Translations under genes and position numbers: made by a program
The notes under the pieces: model-generated
What the model saw: the letters and a program-made list of their open reading frames with translations, nothing else
Told to the model about the DNA's origin: nothing
Databases searched by the model: none
Assembly (NCBI GenBank): GCA_031263945.1
Contig: JAISEW010000139.1
Coordinates: 1-8,056 of the forward strand
Length of the DNA stretch: 8,056 bases
Direction: 5' to 3'
Source: Gracilibacteraceae bacterium
GTDB lineage: Bacteria > Bacillota > Desulfitobacteriia > Desulfitobacteriales > Syntrophobotulaceae
Shown here: positions 1 through 4,824 of the stretch, in pieces
Layout of the letters: each line of letters begins with the position of its first letter
Numbering within the stretch: position 1 is the first letter of the stretch

Positions 1-704
1 GTGTCCATGGGGCTGGCTTCTACCAGCACCCTGTTTCCGGTTGACAATAAGTACTCCCGCATTTCCTTGTTTTGCGAAAATTTATAATAGTTTCCGCTTA
101 AAACAATAGAATATTTCACTTTATCCCATATCGTCTGATCAAAAAACTTTACTTTTTTCCCTAAAGCTTTCATTGTTTTGGGATCTTTTGCTTTCATTAT
201 GGAGTCGCATACTTCCTCATCGGCGAATAAACGGGCTTTTTCCGCCATCATATATTGCTCGGCGCAGCTGTATTCGTCGATATCAACTTTAAACAGCGAC
301 GGCCGCCATTGTCCCAGACACGATTCGTTGATCGCTTCATCTTGCGGTTTCCAGAAAAACACGAAGTTTCTTTGGCGGGCGTCATATTTATCCGCTAATT
401 CCTGGCGGCTGTATTGGCAGGCGCCGTTTTTATTCCACAATTGTATCGTTTCATATTCGTATAATTCGGCGTCCGCCGGATCATCATAATCAAAGCCTTT
501 ATTGTAAACCCCTCGCCATAATTTGGGAGCCGGGAACATTTCTTTATACAATTCCTGTTCGCTGTCCGTTAGCGATTCAAACCAATCCCAAAAATCGTAT
601 TTATAGGATTCGCCGTAGCCCATACGCCAGCCGATGCTATACCGGGAAATATGCGGATACATGATCCACGGCGGCGGCATAGGGTTTTTTGTCGTAAAAT
701 CCAT
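1..704 (-). CDS. NADAR-domain protein with N-terminal extension, C-terminus cut by window edge
   Basis: The frame opens at ATG 702-704 and stays open through 234 codons to the left edge, so the C-terminus is missing. A purine-rich site (AGAGGGG) lies about 5 bases before the ATG. Residues about 113-234 match the NADAR/YbiA family: an F-V-F-F-W strand, a GQWRPSLF segment (family: SQWYPSPF-like), CAEQYMMAEKA, the D-P-x-x-x-K-x-LG-K-x-V block, GNYYKFSQN, and LLSTGNRVLVEASPMD, where the family continues with a conserved Trp-Gly segment lying outside the window. Known members are N-glycosidases: YbiA acts on early riboflavin-pathway intermediates, and others remove ADP-ribose from nucleic acid, some paired with DarT-like toxins. 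Residues 1-112 form an extra module rich in aromatic residues (YPHISRYSIGWRMGYGE, then FWDWF), which I recall from other NADAR proteins but cannot assign a function. The gene is clearly more AT-rich than its neighbours, suggesting transfer. It could be co-transcribed with sigA (77-base gap) or have its own promoter. Family assignment is firm; the substrate is unknown. Confidence 0.87.
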   Translation of the reverse strand, partial: MDFTTKNPMPPPWIMYPHISRYSIGWRMGYGESYKYDFWDWFESLTDSEQELYKEMFPAPKLWRGVYNKGFDYDDPADAELYEYETIQLWNKNGACQYSRQELADKYDARQRNFVFFWKPQDEAINESCLGQWRPSLFKVDIDEYSCAEQYMMAEKARLFADEEVCDSIMKAKDPKTMKALGKKVKFFDQTIWDKVKYSIVLSGNYYKFSQNKEMREYLLSTGNRVLVEASPMD

Positions 705-740
705 GAGGGCCCCTCTTTCCACAGTACGAATGGCAGTTTT

Positions 741-767
741 TGGATTCCGGGACAAGCCCGGAATGAC
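741..767. repeat. Palindromic dispersed-type repeat between sigA and the NADAR gene
   Basis: A perfect 8-bp inverted repeat, ATTCCGGG (744-751) and CCCGGAAT (757-764), flanks the loop ACAAG and sits in the context TGGATTCCGGG...GGAATGAC. This resembles a class of short palindromic elements that occurs in many copies in diverse bacterial genomes. It lies just after the sigA stop. On the minus strand the stem is followed by CCAAAAA rather than a T-tract, so it is not a standard intrinsic terminator for sigA. Multicopy status cannot be seen from one window. Confidence 0.55.
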
Positions 768-781
768 GGACGGGGCCAGCT

Positions 782-1882
782 CTAATCCAAATAATCCTTC
801 AATTTTTTGCTGCGGCTGGGGTGGCGCAGTTTGCGCAGGGCCTTAGCCTCGATCTGGCGGATGCGCTCTCGGGTCACGCCGAATTCCTGTCCGACCTCCT
901 CCAGCGTGCGCGTGTGACCGTCGTCAAGGCCAAAACGCAGGCGCAGGACTTTTTCCTCGCGTCCGGTCAGGGTTTCCAGCACTTCCTCCAGCTGCTCCTT
1001 CAGCAAAATAAAAGAAGCGGCTTCCGAGGGGGCGGGCGCGTCGTCGTCCGGGATAAAATCACCCAGATGCGAGTCTTCCTCCTCGCCGATAGGGGTTTCC
1101 AGCGACACCGGCTCCTGGGCGATCTTCATGATCTCCCGCACGCGGTCTTCCGGAATATCCATTTCCTTGGCCGTTTCCTCCGGCGTGGCGTCCCGGCCGA
1201 GTTCCTGCAGCAATTGGCGGTTGACGCGGATGAGCTTGTTGATCGTTTCCACCATATGAACAGGGATGCGGATAGTGCGCGCCTGGTCGGCGATAGCCCG
1301 CGTGATGGCCTGCCGGATCCACCAGGTGGCATAAGTACTGAATTTAAACCCCTTGCGGTAATCGAATTTTTCCACGGCCTTGATGAGACCGAGATTTCCC
1401 TCCTGGATCAGATCCAAAAACTGCATGCCGCGGCCCACATAGCGTTTGGCTATGCTGACCACCAGACGCAGATTAGCCTCGGCCAGCCGGCGTTTGGCTT
1501 CTTCGCTGCCTTTTTCCATCAAAAGGGCCAGTTCGATTTCCTCGCTGGGGGTCAGGAGACGCACCCGGCCGATTTCTTTCAGGTACATGCGCACAGGATC
1601 GTCGATGCCCACGCCTTCCGGCACCGAAAGATCGACGTCCGCCTCCTGCACGATCTCCTCCGCGAACTGCGCCGTTTCTTTATCGATCACAATATCCGAG
1701 TTCTCGTCAACGACGTCGATACCCATTCCGTTGATTTTAGCGTAAACCTCTTCGATTTGCTCAACGGAAAGCACGTTTTGCTGCAAAGCGTCGGAAATTT
1801 CGTTATAAGTGAGATTTCCTTTGTTTTTGCCTAATTCGATCAATTGGGTGACGTTTTCTCTTTTTTGCTCTGCCACCGTCAC
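782..1882 (-). CDS. sigA: RNA polymerase primary sigma factor SigA/RpoD
   Basis: Housekeeping sigma-70 factor that directs RNA polymerase to -35/-10 promoters. Of 366 residues, about 10-60 form a short region 1.1, 94-127 region 1.2 (DDPVRMYLKEIGRVRLL), 132-205 region 2 with the RpoD signature (FSTYATWWIRQAITRAIADQ, with the melting and -10 recognition residues intact), 211-285 region 3 (EPVSLETPIGEEEDSHLGDF), and 298-360 region 4 with the -35 helix-turn-helix (GVTRERIRQIEAKALRKLRH). The length is typical of Bacillota SigA. Two in-frame GTG codons compete as start. The first (1880-1882) is only about 3 bases from the AGAGGGGG ribosome binding site; the second (1874-1876) is about 9 bases from it and gives the family-like start M-A-E-Q-K, so the real protein may be 364 aa. 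It follows dnaG by 24 bases on the same strand, the classical primase-sigma pair, so co-transcription is very likely. Stop is TAG at 782-784. Confidence 0.98.
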   Translation of the reverse strand: MTVAEQKRENVTQLIELGKNKGNLTYNEISDALQQNVLSVEQIEEVYAKINGMGIDVVDENSDIVIDKETAQFAEEIVQEADVDLSVPEGVGIDDPVRMYLKEIGRVRLLTPSEEIELALLMEKGSEEAKRRLAEANLRLVVSIAKRYVGRGMQFLDLIQEGNLGLIKAVEKFDYRKGFKFSTYATWWIRQAITRAIADQARTIRIPVHMVETINKLIRVNRQLLQELGRDATPEETAKEMDIPEDRVREIMKIAQEPVSLETPIGEEEDSHLGDFIPDDDAPAPSEAASFILLKEQLEEVLETLTGREEKVLRLRFGLDDGHTRTLEEVGQEFGVTRERIRQIEAKALRKLRHPSRSKKLKDYLD

Positions 1883-1906
1883 TATCCCCCTCTGTTTCGC
1901 CGATAC

Positions 1907-3745
1907 TCAATCAGGCTGTGCTGTATCGTTTCTCTGTTGGAGGCCGTTTTCCTGCAAACGGTCCCGCATTACTTTCAGCAGACGCAGCGCGCCCGCCATA
2001 TCGCCGCCGTTTTCCAATGAAATCATCTGCGACTGGAGATCTTCGGTCTCCCGCCGTTCCTGTTCGCGTTTTACCGCCAGCACGCAGTCGGCGATGATCT
2101 CACCTTGCCGGGCGGAGTCAAAAGGGAATGAATAGAGTTCCGCCAGTCTTTTTTGGCAGCGTCCGTAAAAATCGTCGTCTTCCGCGTAAGCGTCCGGCGC
2201 CGCCGCGTGCGCGAACAAAAACCGGTGTTCGGGCAGGAGCCAGAAATCCTCGCCCAGCTCGCTCAGGATCAGGGGACGGCAGGCGTCGTCGTCCAAGGCC
2301 GCCCGCAGGAGCAGCTGTTCGGCGCGGAATCTGCCGAGCGGCGCGGTGGGCGCGGCGGGATGAGCCGGGAGGGCCGCGGGCGCGGAGACGGGCGCGGACG
2401 ACGCGGATGGGCGGCGGCGGGAGAGCGGGGTTTTTTGCGCGTCCACTTCGGCGCGAACGGTTTCAAAGGTGAGGCCGCATTCCCGGCTGAGAAAACGGAT
2501 ATAGCCTTCCTGCTCGGCCCGGCCCAGCCGGCGGATGTCCGGGGCCAGCCGGCGGATGATCTCCGCCTTGTCCGCGACGGAGCGGACGCCTTGCGCGCGG
2601 CTGAGTTCCCCGTATTTGAACTCGATAAAAGAAGGGCTCTCCTCCAGCCGCTCCCGGAACTCATCCGGGCTGTGGCCGCGCAGATATTCATCCGGATCCT
2701 TGGCCTCCGGCAAAACGAGAACTTCCGTGCGCAAACCCTCGGCCAGAAATATCTCCCCCGCGGACAGGGCGGCCCGCCGGCCGGGCGCGTCGTTGTCATA
2801 GCCGATGACGACGCGGCTGCCATAACGCTTGAGCAGTTTGGCCTGCTCCCGGGTGAGGGCGGTGCCGAGAGAGGCTACCGCCTGGGGAAAACCGGCGTTT
2901 TGCGCGGCGATCACATCCATATAGCCCTCGACCAGAAGGGCGCGGCCGGCGCCGATGTGGCGGCAGGCGGAATGCAGACCGTACAGATATTTTCCTTTGT
3001 GAAAAAAATCCGTTTCCGGTGAATTCAGGTATTTCGGGGCGGCATTGCCGGGTTCCTCGCGCAGGACGCGGCCGCCAAAAGCGACCGGATGTCCCTGGAC
3101 GTCAAGGATCGGGAACATGAGCCGGGCCCGGAAACGGTCATAGGCCCCGCCGCCCGGTTTTCCGTCCTCACGCTGCTTGAGCAGTCCGAAACCGACGAGT
3201 TCCCGTTCCGTGAAGCCCTCCGCCCGCAAATGGACGCTCAGCCGGTCCCAGGCGTCCGGCGCCCAGCCCAGCGAAAAACGCTCGACCGCTTCCGGGCCGA
3301 TCCGGCGCGAGCGGAGATATTCCCGGGCCGCCTGCCCTTCCGGGGCCTGGGTCAGCAGGGCGTGATAGAAAGCGGCGGCGGCGGCGCAGGCTTTTCGGCA
3401 GCGCCCAGCGGCGTCCGCTCGGGCCTGTGCCGCGGCGGACATGGGAGCGGAGGGCATTTCCATCCCGTTTTTTTCCGCGATCAGGCGCACGGCGTCCGGA
3501 AAAGACAGGTTTTCCCGCTGCATCAAAAACTGAAAAACATTGCCGCCGGCATGACAGCCATAGCAAATGTAGCGCTGCCGCTCCGTATCCACATAAAAAC
3601 TGGGGGTTTTTTCCGCGTGAAAAGGACAAAGACCGCGGTAATATCTCCCCGCCCGCTCCAGTTCCACATGTTCGGCGATAACAGAAACAATATCCGCGCG
3701 CTGCCGCAACTCGGCGATAAATTCATCAGGGATCCGGTGTGCCAA
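1907..3745 (-). CDS. dnaG: DNA primase DnaG
   Basis: Makes the RNA primers for lagging-strand and origin replication, working with the replicative helicase. The 612-aa length is normal. The N-terminal CHC2 zinc-binding domain has ligands C40, H43, C61 and C64 (C-P-F-H, then C-Y-G-C). The catalytic core follows: YDRFRARLMFPI (202-213), FGGRVL (223-228), PKYLNSPET (237-245) and FHKGKYLYGL (248-257). The TOPRIM fold has the EGYMD glutamate E273 and the D-x-D metal pair D317 and D319; the usual A-G after the pair is P-G here. Residues about 440-472 are an Ala/Pro/Ser-rich linker leading to the C-terminal helicase-binding domain (473-612). The start is TTG at 3743-3745: it is followed by the canonical A-H-R-I-P-D-E-F-I, has GGGAAGGG about 8 bases upstream, and no in-frame ATG occurs before an upstream stop. 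The gene heads the dnaG-sigA pair and diverges from the rpsF operon. Confidence 0.98.
   Translation of the reverse strand: MAHRIPDEFIAELRQRADIVSVIAEHVELERAGRYYRGLCPFHAEKTPSFYVDTERQRYICYGCHAGGNVFQFLMQRENLSFPDAVRLIAEKNGMEMPSAPMSAAAQARADAAGRCRKACAAAAAFYHALLTQAPEGQAAREYLRSRRIGPEAVERFSLGWAPDAWDRLSVHLRAEGFTERELVGFGLLKQREDGKPGGGAYDRFRARLMFPILDVQGHPVAFGGRVLREEPGNAAPKYLNSPETDFFHKGKYLYGLHSACRHIGAGRALLVEGYMDVIAAQNAGFPQAVASLGTALTREQAKLLKRYGSRVVIGYDNDAPGRRAALSAGEIFLAEGLRTEVLVLPEAKDPDEYLRGHSPDEFRERLEESPSFIEFKYGELSRAQGVRSVADKAEIIRRLAPDIRRLGRAEQEGYIRFLSRECGLTFETVRAEVDAQKTPLSRRRPSASSAPVSAPAALPAHPAAPTAPLGRFRAEQLLLRAALDDDACRPLILSELGEDFWLLPEHRFLFAHAAAPDAYAEDDDFYGRCQKRLAELYSFPFDSARQGEIIADCVLAVKREQERRETEDLQSQMISLENGGDMAGALRLLKVMRDRLQENGLQQRNDTAQPD
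2348..2380 (+). other. Potential G-quadruplex motif inside dnaG
   Basis: Five GGG tracts (2348-2350, 2357-2359, 2367-2369, 2371-2373, 2378-2380) are separated by loops of 6, 7, 1 and 4 bases, fitting the G3+N1-7 rule. They lie on the template strand of dnaG, opposite codons for the Ala/Pro-rich linker. The motif may simply follow from GC-rich Ala/Pro codons; no function is implied. Confidence 0.3.
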
Positions 3746-3780
3746 CGATTTTTCCCTTCCCGTAAAACTGTCTTGCAGGA

Positions 3781-3891
3781 TTATTTTCGCTGTACGTTGG
3801 CAATATCCTTCTTTTTGCCGAACCCCCCGGAATCACAGGCTTTGAGGGGGTTCCCACCGTTCAATTTGGCGCGCACCCATTTTTTTGCCAT
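3781..3891 (-). CDS. Possible 36-aa basic small protein in the dnaG leader
   Basis: An ATG at 3889-3891 opens a 36-codon frame ending in TAA at 3781-3783, 35 bases before the dnaG TTG. The product starts M-A-K-K-W-V-R-A-K-L-N-G-G and ends K-K-K-D-I-A-N-V-Q-R-K; it is strongly basic and glycine-containing, with a single Cys. I recognise no family. A weak AAGAG lies 7 bases before the ATG. The frame also carries the arms of a perfect inverted repeat (GAACCCCC and GGGGGTTC), so the stretch could equally be an untranslated structured leader that is open by chance; 36 codons without a stop is not strong evidence. If real, it would be the first cistron of the dnaG-sigA operon. Confidence 0.27.
   Translation of the reverse strand: MAKKWVRAKLNGGNPLKACDSGGFGKKKDIANVQRK
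3820..3853 (-). promoter_or_regulatory. Hairpin in the dnaG leader (distal)
   Basis: A perfect 8-bp stem, GAACCCCC with GGGGGTTC (plus-strand arms 3820-3827 and 3846-3853), has an 18-base loop. It lies about 75 to 110 bases before the dnaG start. No T-tract follows on the minus strand, so it is not a simple terminator. It may be a structural leader element, or it may only be part of the possible small ORF. Confidence 0.35.
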
Positions 3892-3919
3892 TCGGCGGCT
3901 CTTGCAATTTCGCCGCCAA
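3892..3919 (-). promoter_or_regulatory. Hairpin at the 5' end of the dnaG leader, overlapping the rpsF promoter
   Basis: On the minus strand TTGGCGGC pairs with GCCGCCGA (one G-U pair) around a 12-base loop; plus-strand arms are 3892-3899 and 3912-3919. The 3' arm ends directly at the ATG of the possible small ORF. In DNA the inverted repeat GGCGGC/GCCGCC brackets the -35 element of the rpsF promoter, so it could also be a protein-binding operator. Either reading is inference. Confidence 0.35.
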
Positions 3920-3930
3920 GATGTTACAAT
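3902..3930 (+). promoter_or_regulatory. SigA-type promoter of the rpsF-ssb-rpsR operon
   Basis: TTGCAA (3902-3907) and TACAAT (3925-3930) are separated by exactly 17 bases, with a TG (3922-3923) one base before the -10, making it an extended -10. Four of six -35 bases and five of six -10 bases match the SigA consensus. Transcription would start near 3937, giving a leader of about 90 bases before rpsF. Confidence 0.75.
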
Positions 3931-3934
3931 ATCA
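3926..3934 (-). promoter_or_regulatory. Candidate divergent -10 for dnaG-sigA, overlapping the rpsF -10
   Basis: Read on the minus strand, 3934 to 3926 gives TGATATTGT: a TGN extension followed by TATTGT (four of six consensus bases). It lies directly opposite the rpsF -10. No -35 match is found at 16-18 bases spacing (AGAGCA at 17). I found no better candidate for dnaG in 3746-4010. Transcription would start near 3919. Confidence 0.35.
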
Positions 3935-3966
3935 CCATAAATAATCCCTGCTCTGTTTATGGAAGC

Positions 3967-3982
3967 ACTGATTTAAATCAGT
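3967..3982. repeat. Perfect 16-bp palindrome in the rpsF leader
   Basis: ACTGATTTAAATCAGT is identical to its reverse complement. With the flanking GAAG (3962-3965) and CTTC (3984-3987), interrupted by one C/A mismatch, it forms a long inverted repeat. It could be an RNA hairpin of the leader or a binding site for a dimeric regulator downstream of the promoter. Confidence 0.5.
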
Positions 3983-4010
3983 ACTTCTTGGGGACAGGGC
4001 CTGAGTCCGA

Positions 4011-4019
4011 AGGGAGGTG
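4011..4019 (+). promoter_or_regulatory. Ribosome binding site that fixes the rpsF start
   Basis: AGGGAGGTG is a near-complete anti-16S match, with its end 6 bases before ATG 4026. An in-frame GTG (4017-4019) is part of the site itself and so is not the start. Confidence 0.85.
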
Positions 4020-4025
4020 CAGCAG

Positions 4026-4310
4026 ATGCAAAATTATGAAGTCATGTACATCATCCGCCCCGATTTGGAGGAGGAAGCGGTCCAGGGCGTCGTGGAAAGG
4101 ATGAGTGAAGTCGTCCAAAACAACGGCGGTTCCGACCTCAAGGTGGAGACGATGGGCAAAAGACGGCTGGCGTATGAAGTGCGCAAATTCAAAGACGGAT
4201 ATTATGTCCTGATGAATTTTACCGGCGAGGCCGCCGTACCCGCGGAGCTGGAAAGGATAATGAAAATATCCGATTCGGTGATCCGCTTTCTTACTACGCG
4301 GGCTGAGTAA
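4026..4310 (+). CDS. rpsF: 30S ribosomal protein S6
   Basis: Small-subunit protein that forms a dimer with S18 and binds the 16S central domain. The 94-aa product has the family landmarks: Y-E-V-M-Y-I-I-R-P near the N-terminus (residues 4-12), MGKRRLAYEVRKFKDGYYVL in the middle, and ISDSVIRFLTTR at the end. It ends right after the core fold and lacks the acidic Glu-rich tail seen in enterobacterial S6. The ATG at 4026 is preferred over the in-frame GTG at 4017 because the latter overlaps the ribosome binding site. It is the first gene of the rpsF-ssb-rpsR operon, 61 bases before ssb, and its leader looks like the S6:S18 feedback element. Confidence 0.97.
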   Translation: MQNYEVMYIIRPDLEEEAVQGVVERMSEVVQNNGGSDLKVETMGKRRLAYEVRKFKDGYYVLMNFTGEAAVPAELERIMKISDSVIRFLTTRAE

Positions 4311-4318
4311 CATCAGGA

Positions 4319-4345
4319 CGCCTCTAAGCACTTGGAGCAGAGGCG
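4319..4345 (+). promoter_or_regulatory. Hairpin in the rpsF-ssb spacer
   Basis: CGCCTCT (4319-4325) and AGAGGCG (4339-4345) form a perfect 7-bp stem with a 13-base loop. No T-tract follows, so termination is unlikely; it may serve mRNA processing or stability, or tune ssb translation. The ssb ribosome binding site begins 9 bases downstream. Confidence 0.45.
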
Positions 4346-4371
4346 CCATTCAGAAAGGATAGGCGATAGCC

Positions 4372-4788
4372 ATGTTGAACCGTATCGTCCTGATAGGTCG
4401 TCTGACCAAAGACCCTGAACTCCGTTACACGCCCAGCGGCGTGGCGGTGGCGCAGTTTACGCTCGCGGTCGACCGTAATTTTAAAACAAAGGACGGTCAG
4501 CGGGAAACGGATTTTATCACCATCGTCGTGTACCGCCAGCAGGCGGAAAATTGCGCGAACTACCTGAGCAAGGGCAAACTGGCCGCCGTGGACGGCAGAC
4601 TGCAGATCCGCACTTATGACGATAACAGCGGTCAGCGCCGCTGGGTCACAGAAGTGGTCGCTGATAACGTGCGTTTTCTCAGCCCTAAAGACGGTGGCTC
4701 TCCCGCCGCCGCCCCGCGAAACGCCGCGCCGGGCGACGACTTCGGCGCCTTTGTCGAAGTCAGTGTCGAAGACGATATTCCATTTTAA
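4372..4788 (+). CDS. ssb: Single-stranded DNA-binding protein SSB
   Basis: Coats single-stranded DNA during replication, repair and recombination, and recruits partner proteins through its C-terminal tip. The 138-aa protein has the N-terminal OB fold (residues 1-105: MLNRIVLIGRLTKDPELRYT, FTLAVDR, then ANYLSKGKLAAVDGRLQIRTY) and the conserved acidic tip E-D-D-I-P-F at 133-138. The linker between them (about 106-125) is very short and Ala/Pro-rich, making the protein smaller than many SSBs of about 150-180 aa. Position 54 is Tyr where relatives often have Trp (I-V-V-Y-R). The ribosome binding site is AAAGGA at 4354-4359, 12 bases from the ATG, a rather long spacing. It sits between rpsF and rpsR as in most Bacillota, which couples SSB supply to ribosomal protein synthesis. 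Confidence 0.98.
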   Translation: MLNRIVLIGRLTKDPELRYTPSGVAVAQFTLAVDRNFKTKDGQRETDFITIVVYRQQAENCANYLSKGKLAAVDGRLQIRTYDDNSGQRRWVTEVVADNVRFLSPKDGGSPAAAPRNAAPGDDFGAFVEVSVEDDIPF

Positions 4789-4809
4789 GGAAAATATTCT
4801 ATTTTAATG

Positions 4810-4817
4810 AAAGGAGG
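4810..4817 (+). promoter_or_regulatory. Ribosome binding site that fixes the rpsR start
   Basis: AAAGGAGG lies 7 bases before GTG 4825. The upstream in-frame ATG (4807-4809) precedes the site and has no site of its own, so GTG is the start. Confidence 0.85.
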
Positions 4818-4824
4818 CTGTTCC

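Larger units (their letters stand above)
3962..4019 (+). promoter_or_regulatory. Structured rpsF leader, probable S6:S18 autoregulatory RNA motif
   Basis: The leader just before rpsF holds GGAC (3992-3995) pairing with GTCC (4005-4008), enclosed by CTTC (3984-3987) pairing with GAAG (4009-4012). This leaves unpaired TTGG on the 5' side and a CCG trinucleotide (4007-4009) at the junction, directly before the Shine-Dalgarno sequence. S6:S18 leader motifs in many bacteria are known to carry a conserved CCG near an asymmetric internal loop just upstream of rpsF and to bind the S6-S18 dimer for feedback control. The CTTC can alternatively pair with an upstream GAAG (3962-3965), continuing the palindrome at 3967-3982, so two exclusive folds are possible. 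The match is from memory of the motif, not a covariance search. Confidence 0.5.

Noticed and set aside
178..489. 103-codon plus-strand frame at the left edge
   Set aside because: It is antisense to the NADAR gene, whose motifs are clear on the minus strand.
741..767. Inverted repeat after sigA read as its terminator
   Set aside because: There is no T-tract on the minus strand after the stem (CCAAAAA instead), so it does not meet the intrinsic terminator pattern.
821..1834. 337-codon open frame on the plus strand opposite sigA
   Set aside because: It lies wholly antisense to an unmistakable SigA gene, its product is rich in His/Phe/Asp of the kind produced by reading the opposite strand of GC-rich genes, and it matches no family I know.
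2153..3022. 289-codon plus-strand frame opposite dnaG, and the 283-codon frame at 3089-3940
   Set aside because: Both are antisense shadows of dnaG in high-GC sequence, without ribosome binding sites or recognisable motifs.
4017..4025. GTG start for rpsF at 4017
   Set aside because: The GTG is part of the ribosome binding site; ATG 4026 has correct spacing and yields the family N-terminus.
4807..4824. ATG start for rpsR at 4807
   Set aside because: It precedes the AAAGGAGG site and would translate the site itself; GTG 4825 fits spacing and the S18 N-terminus.
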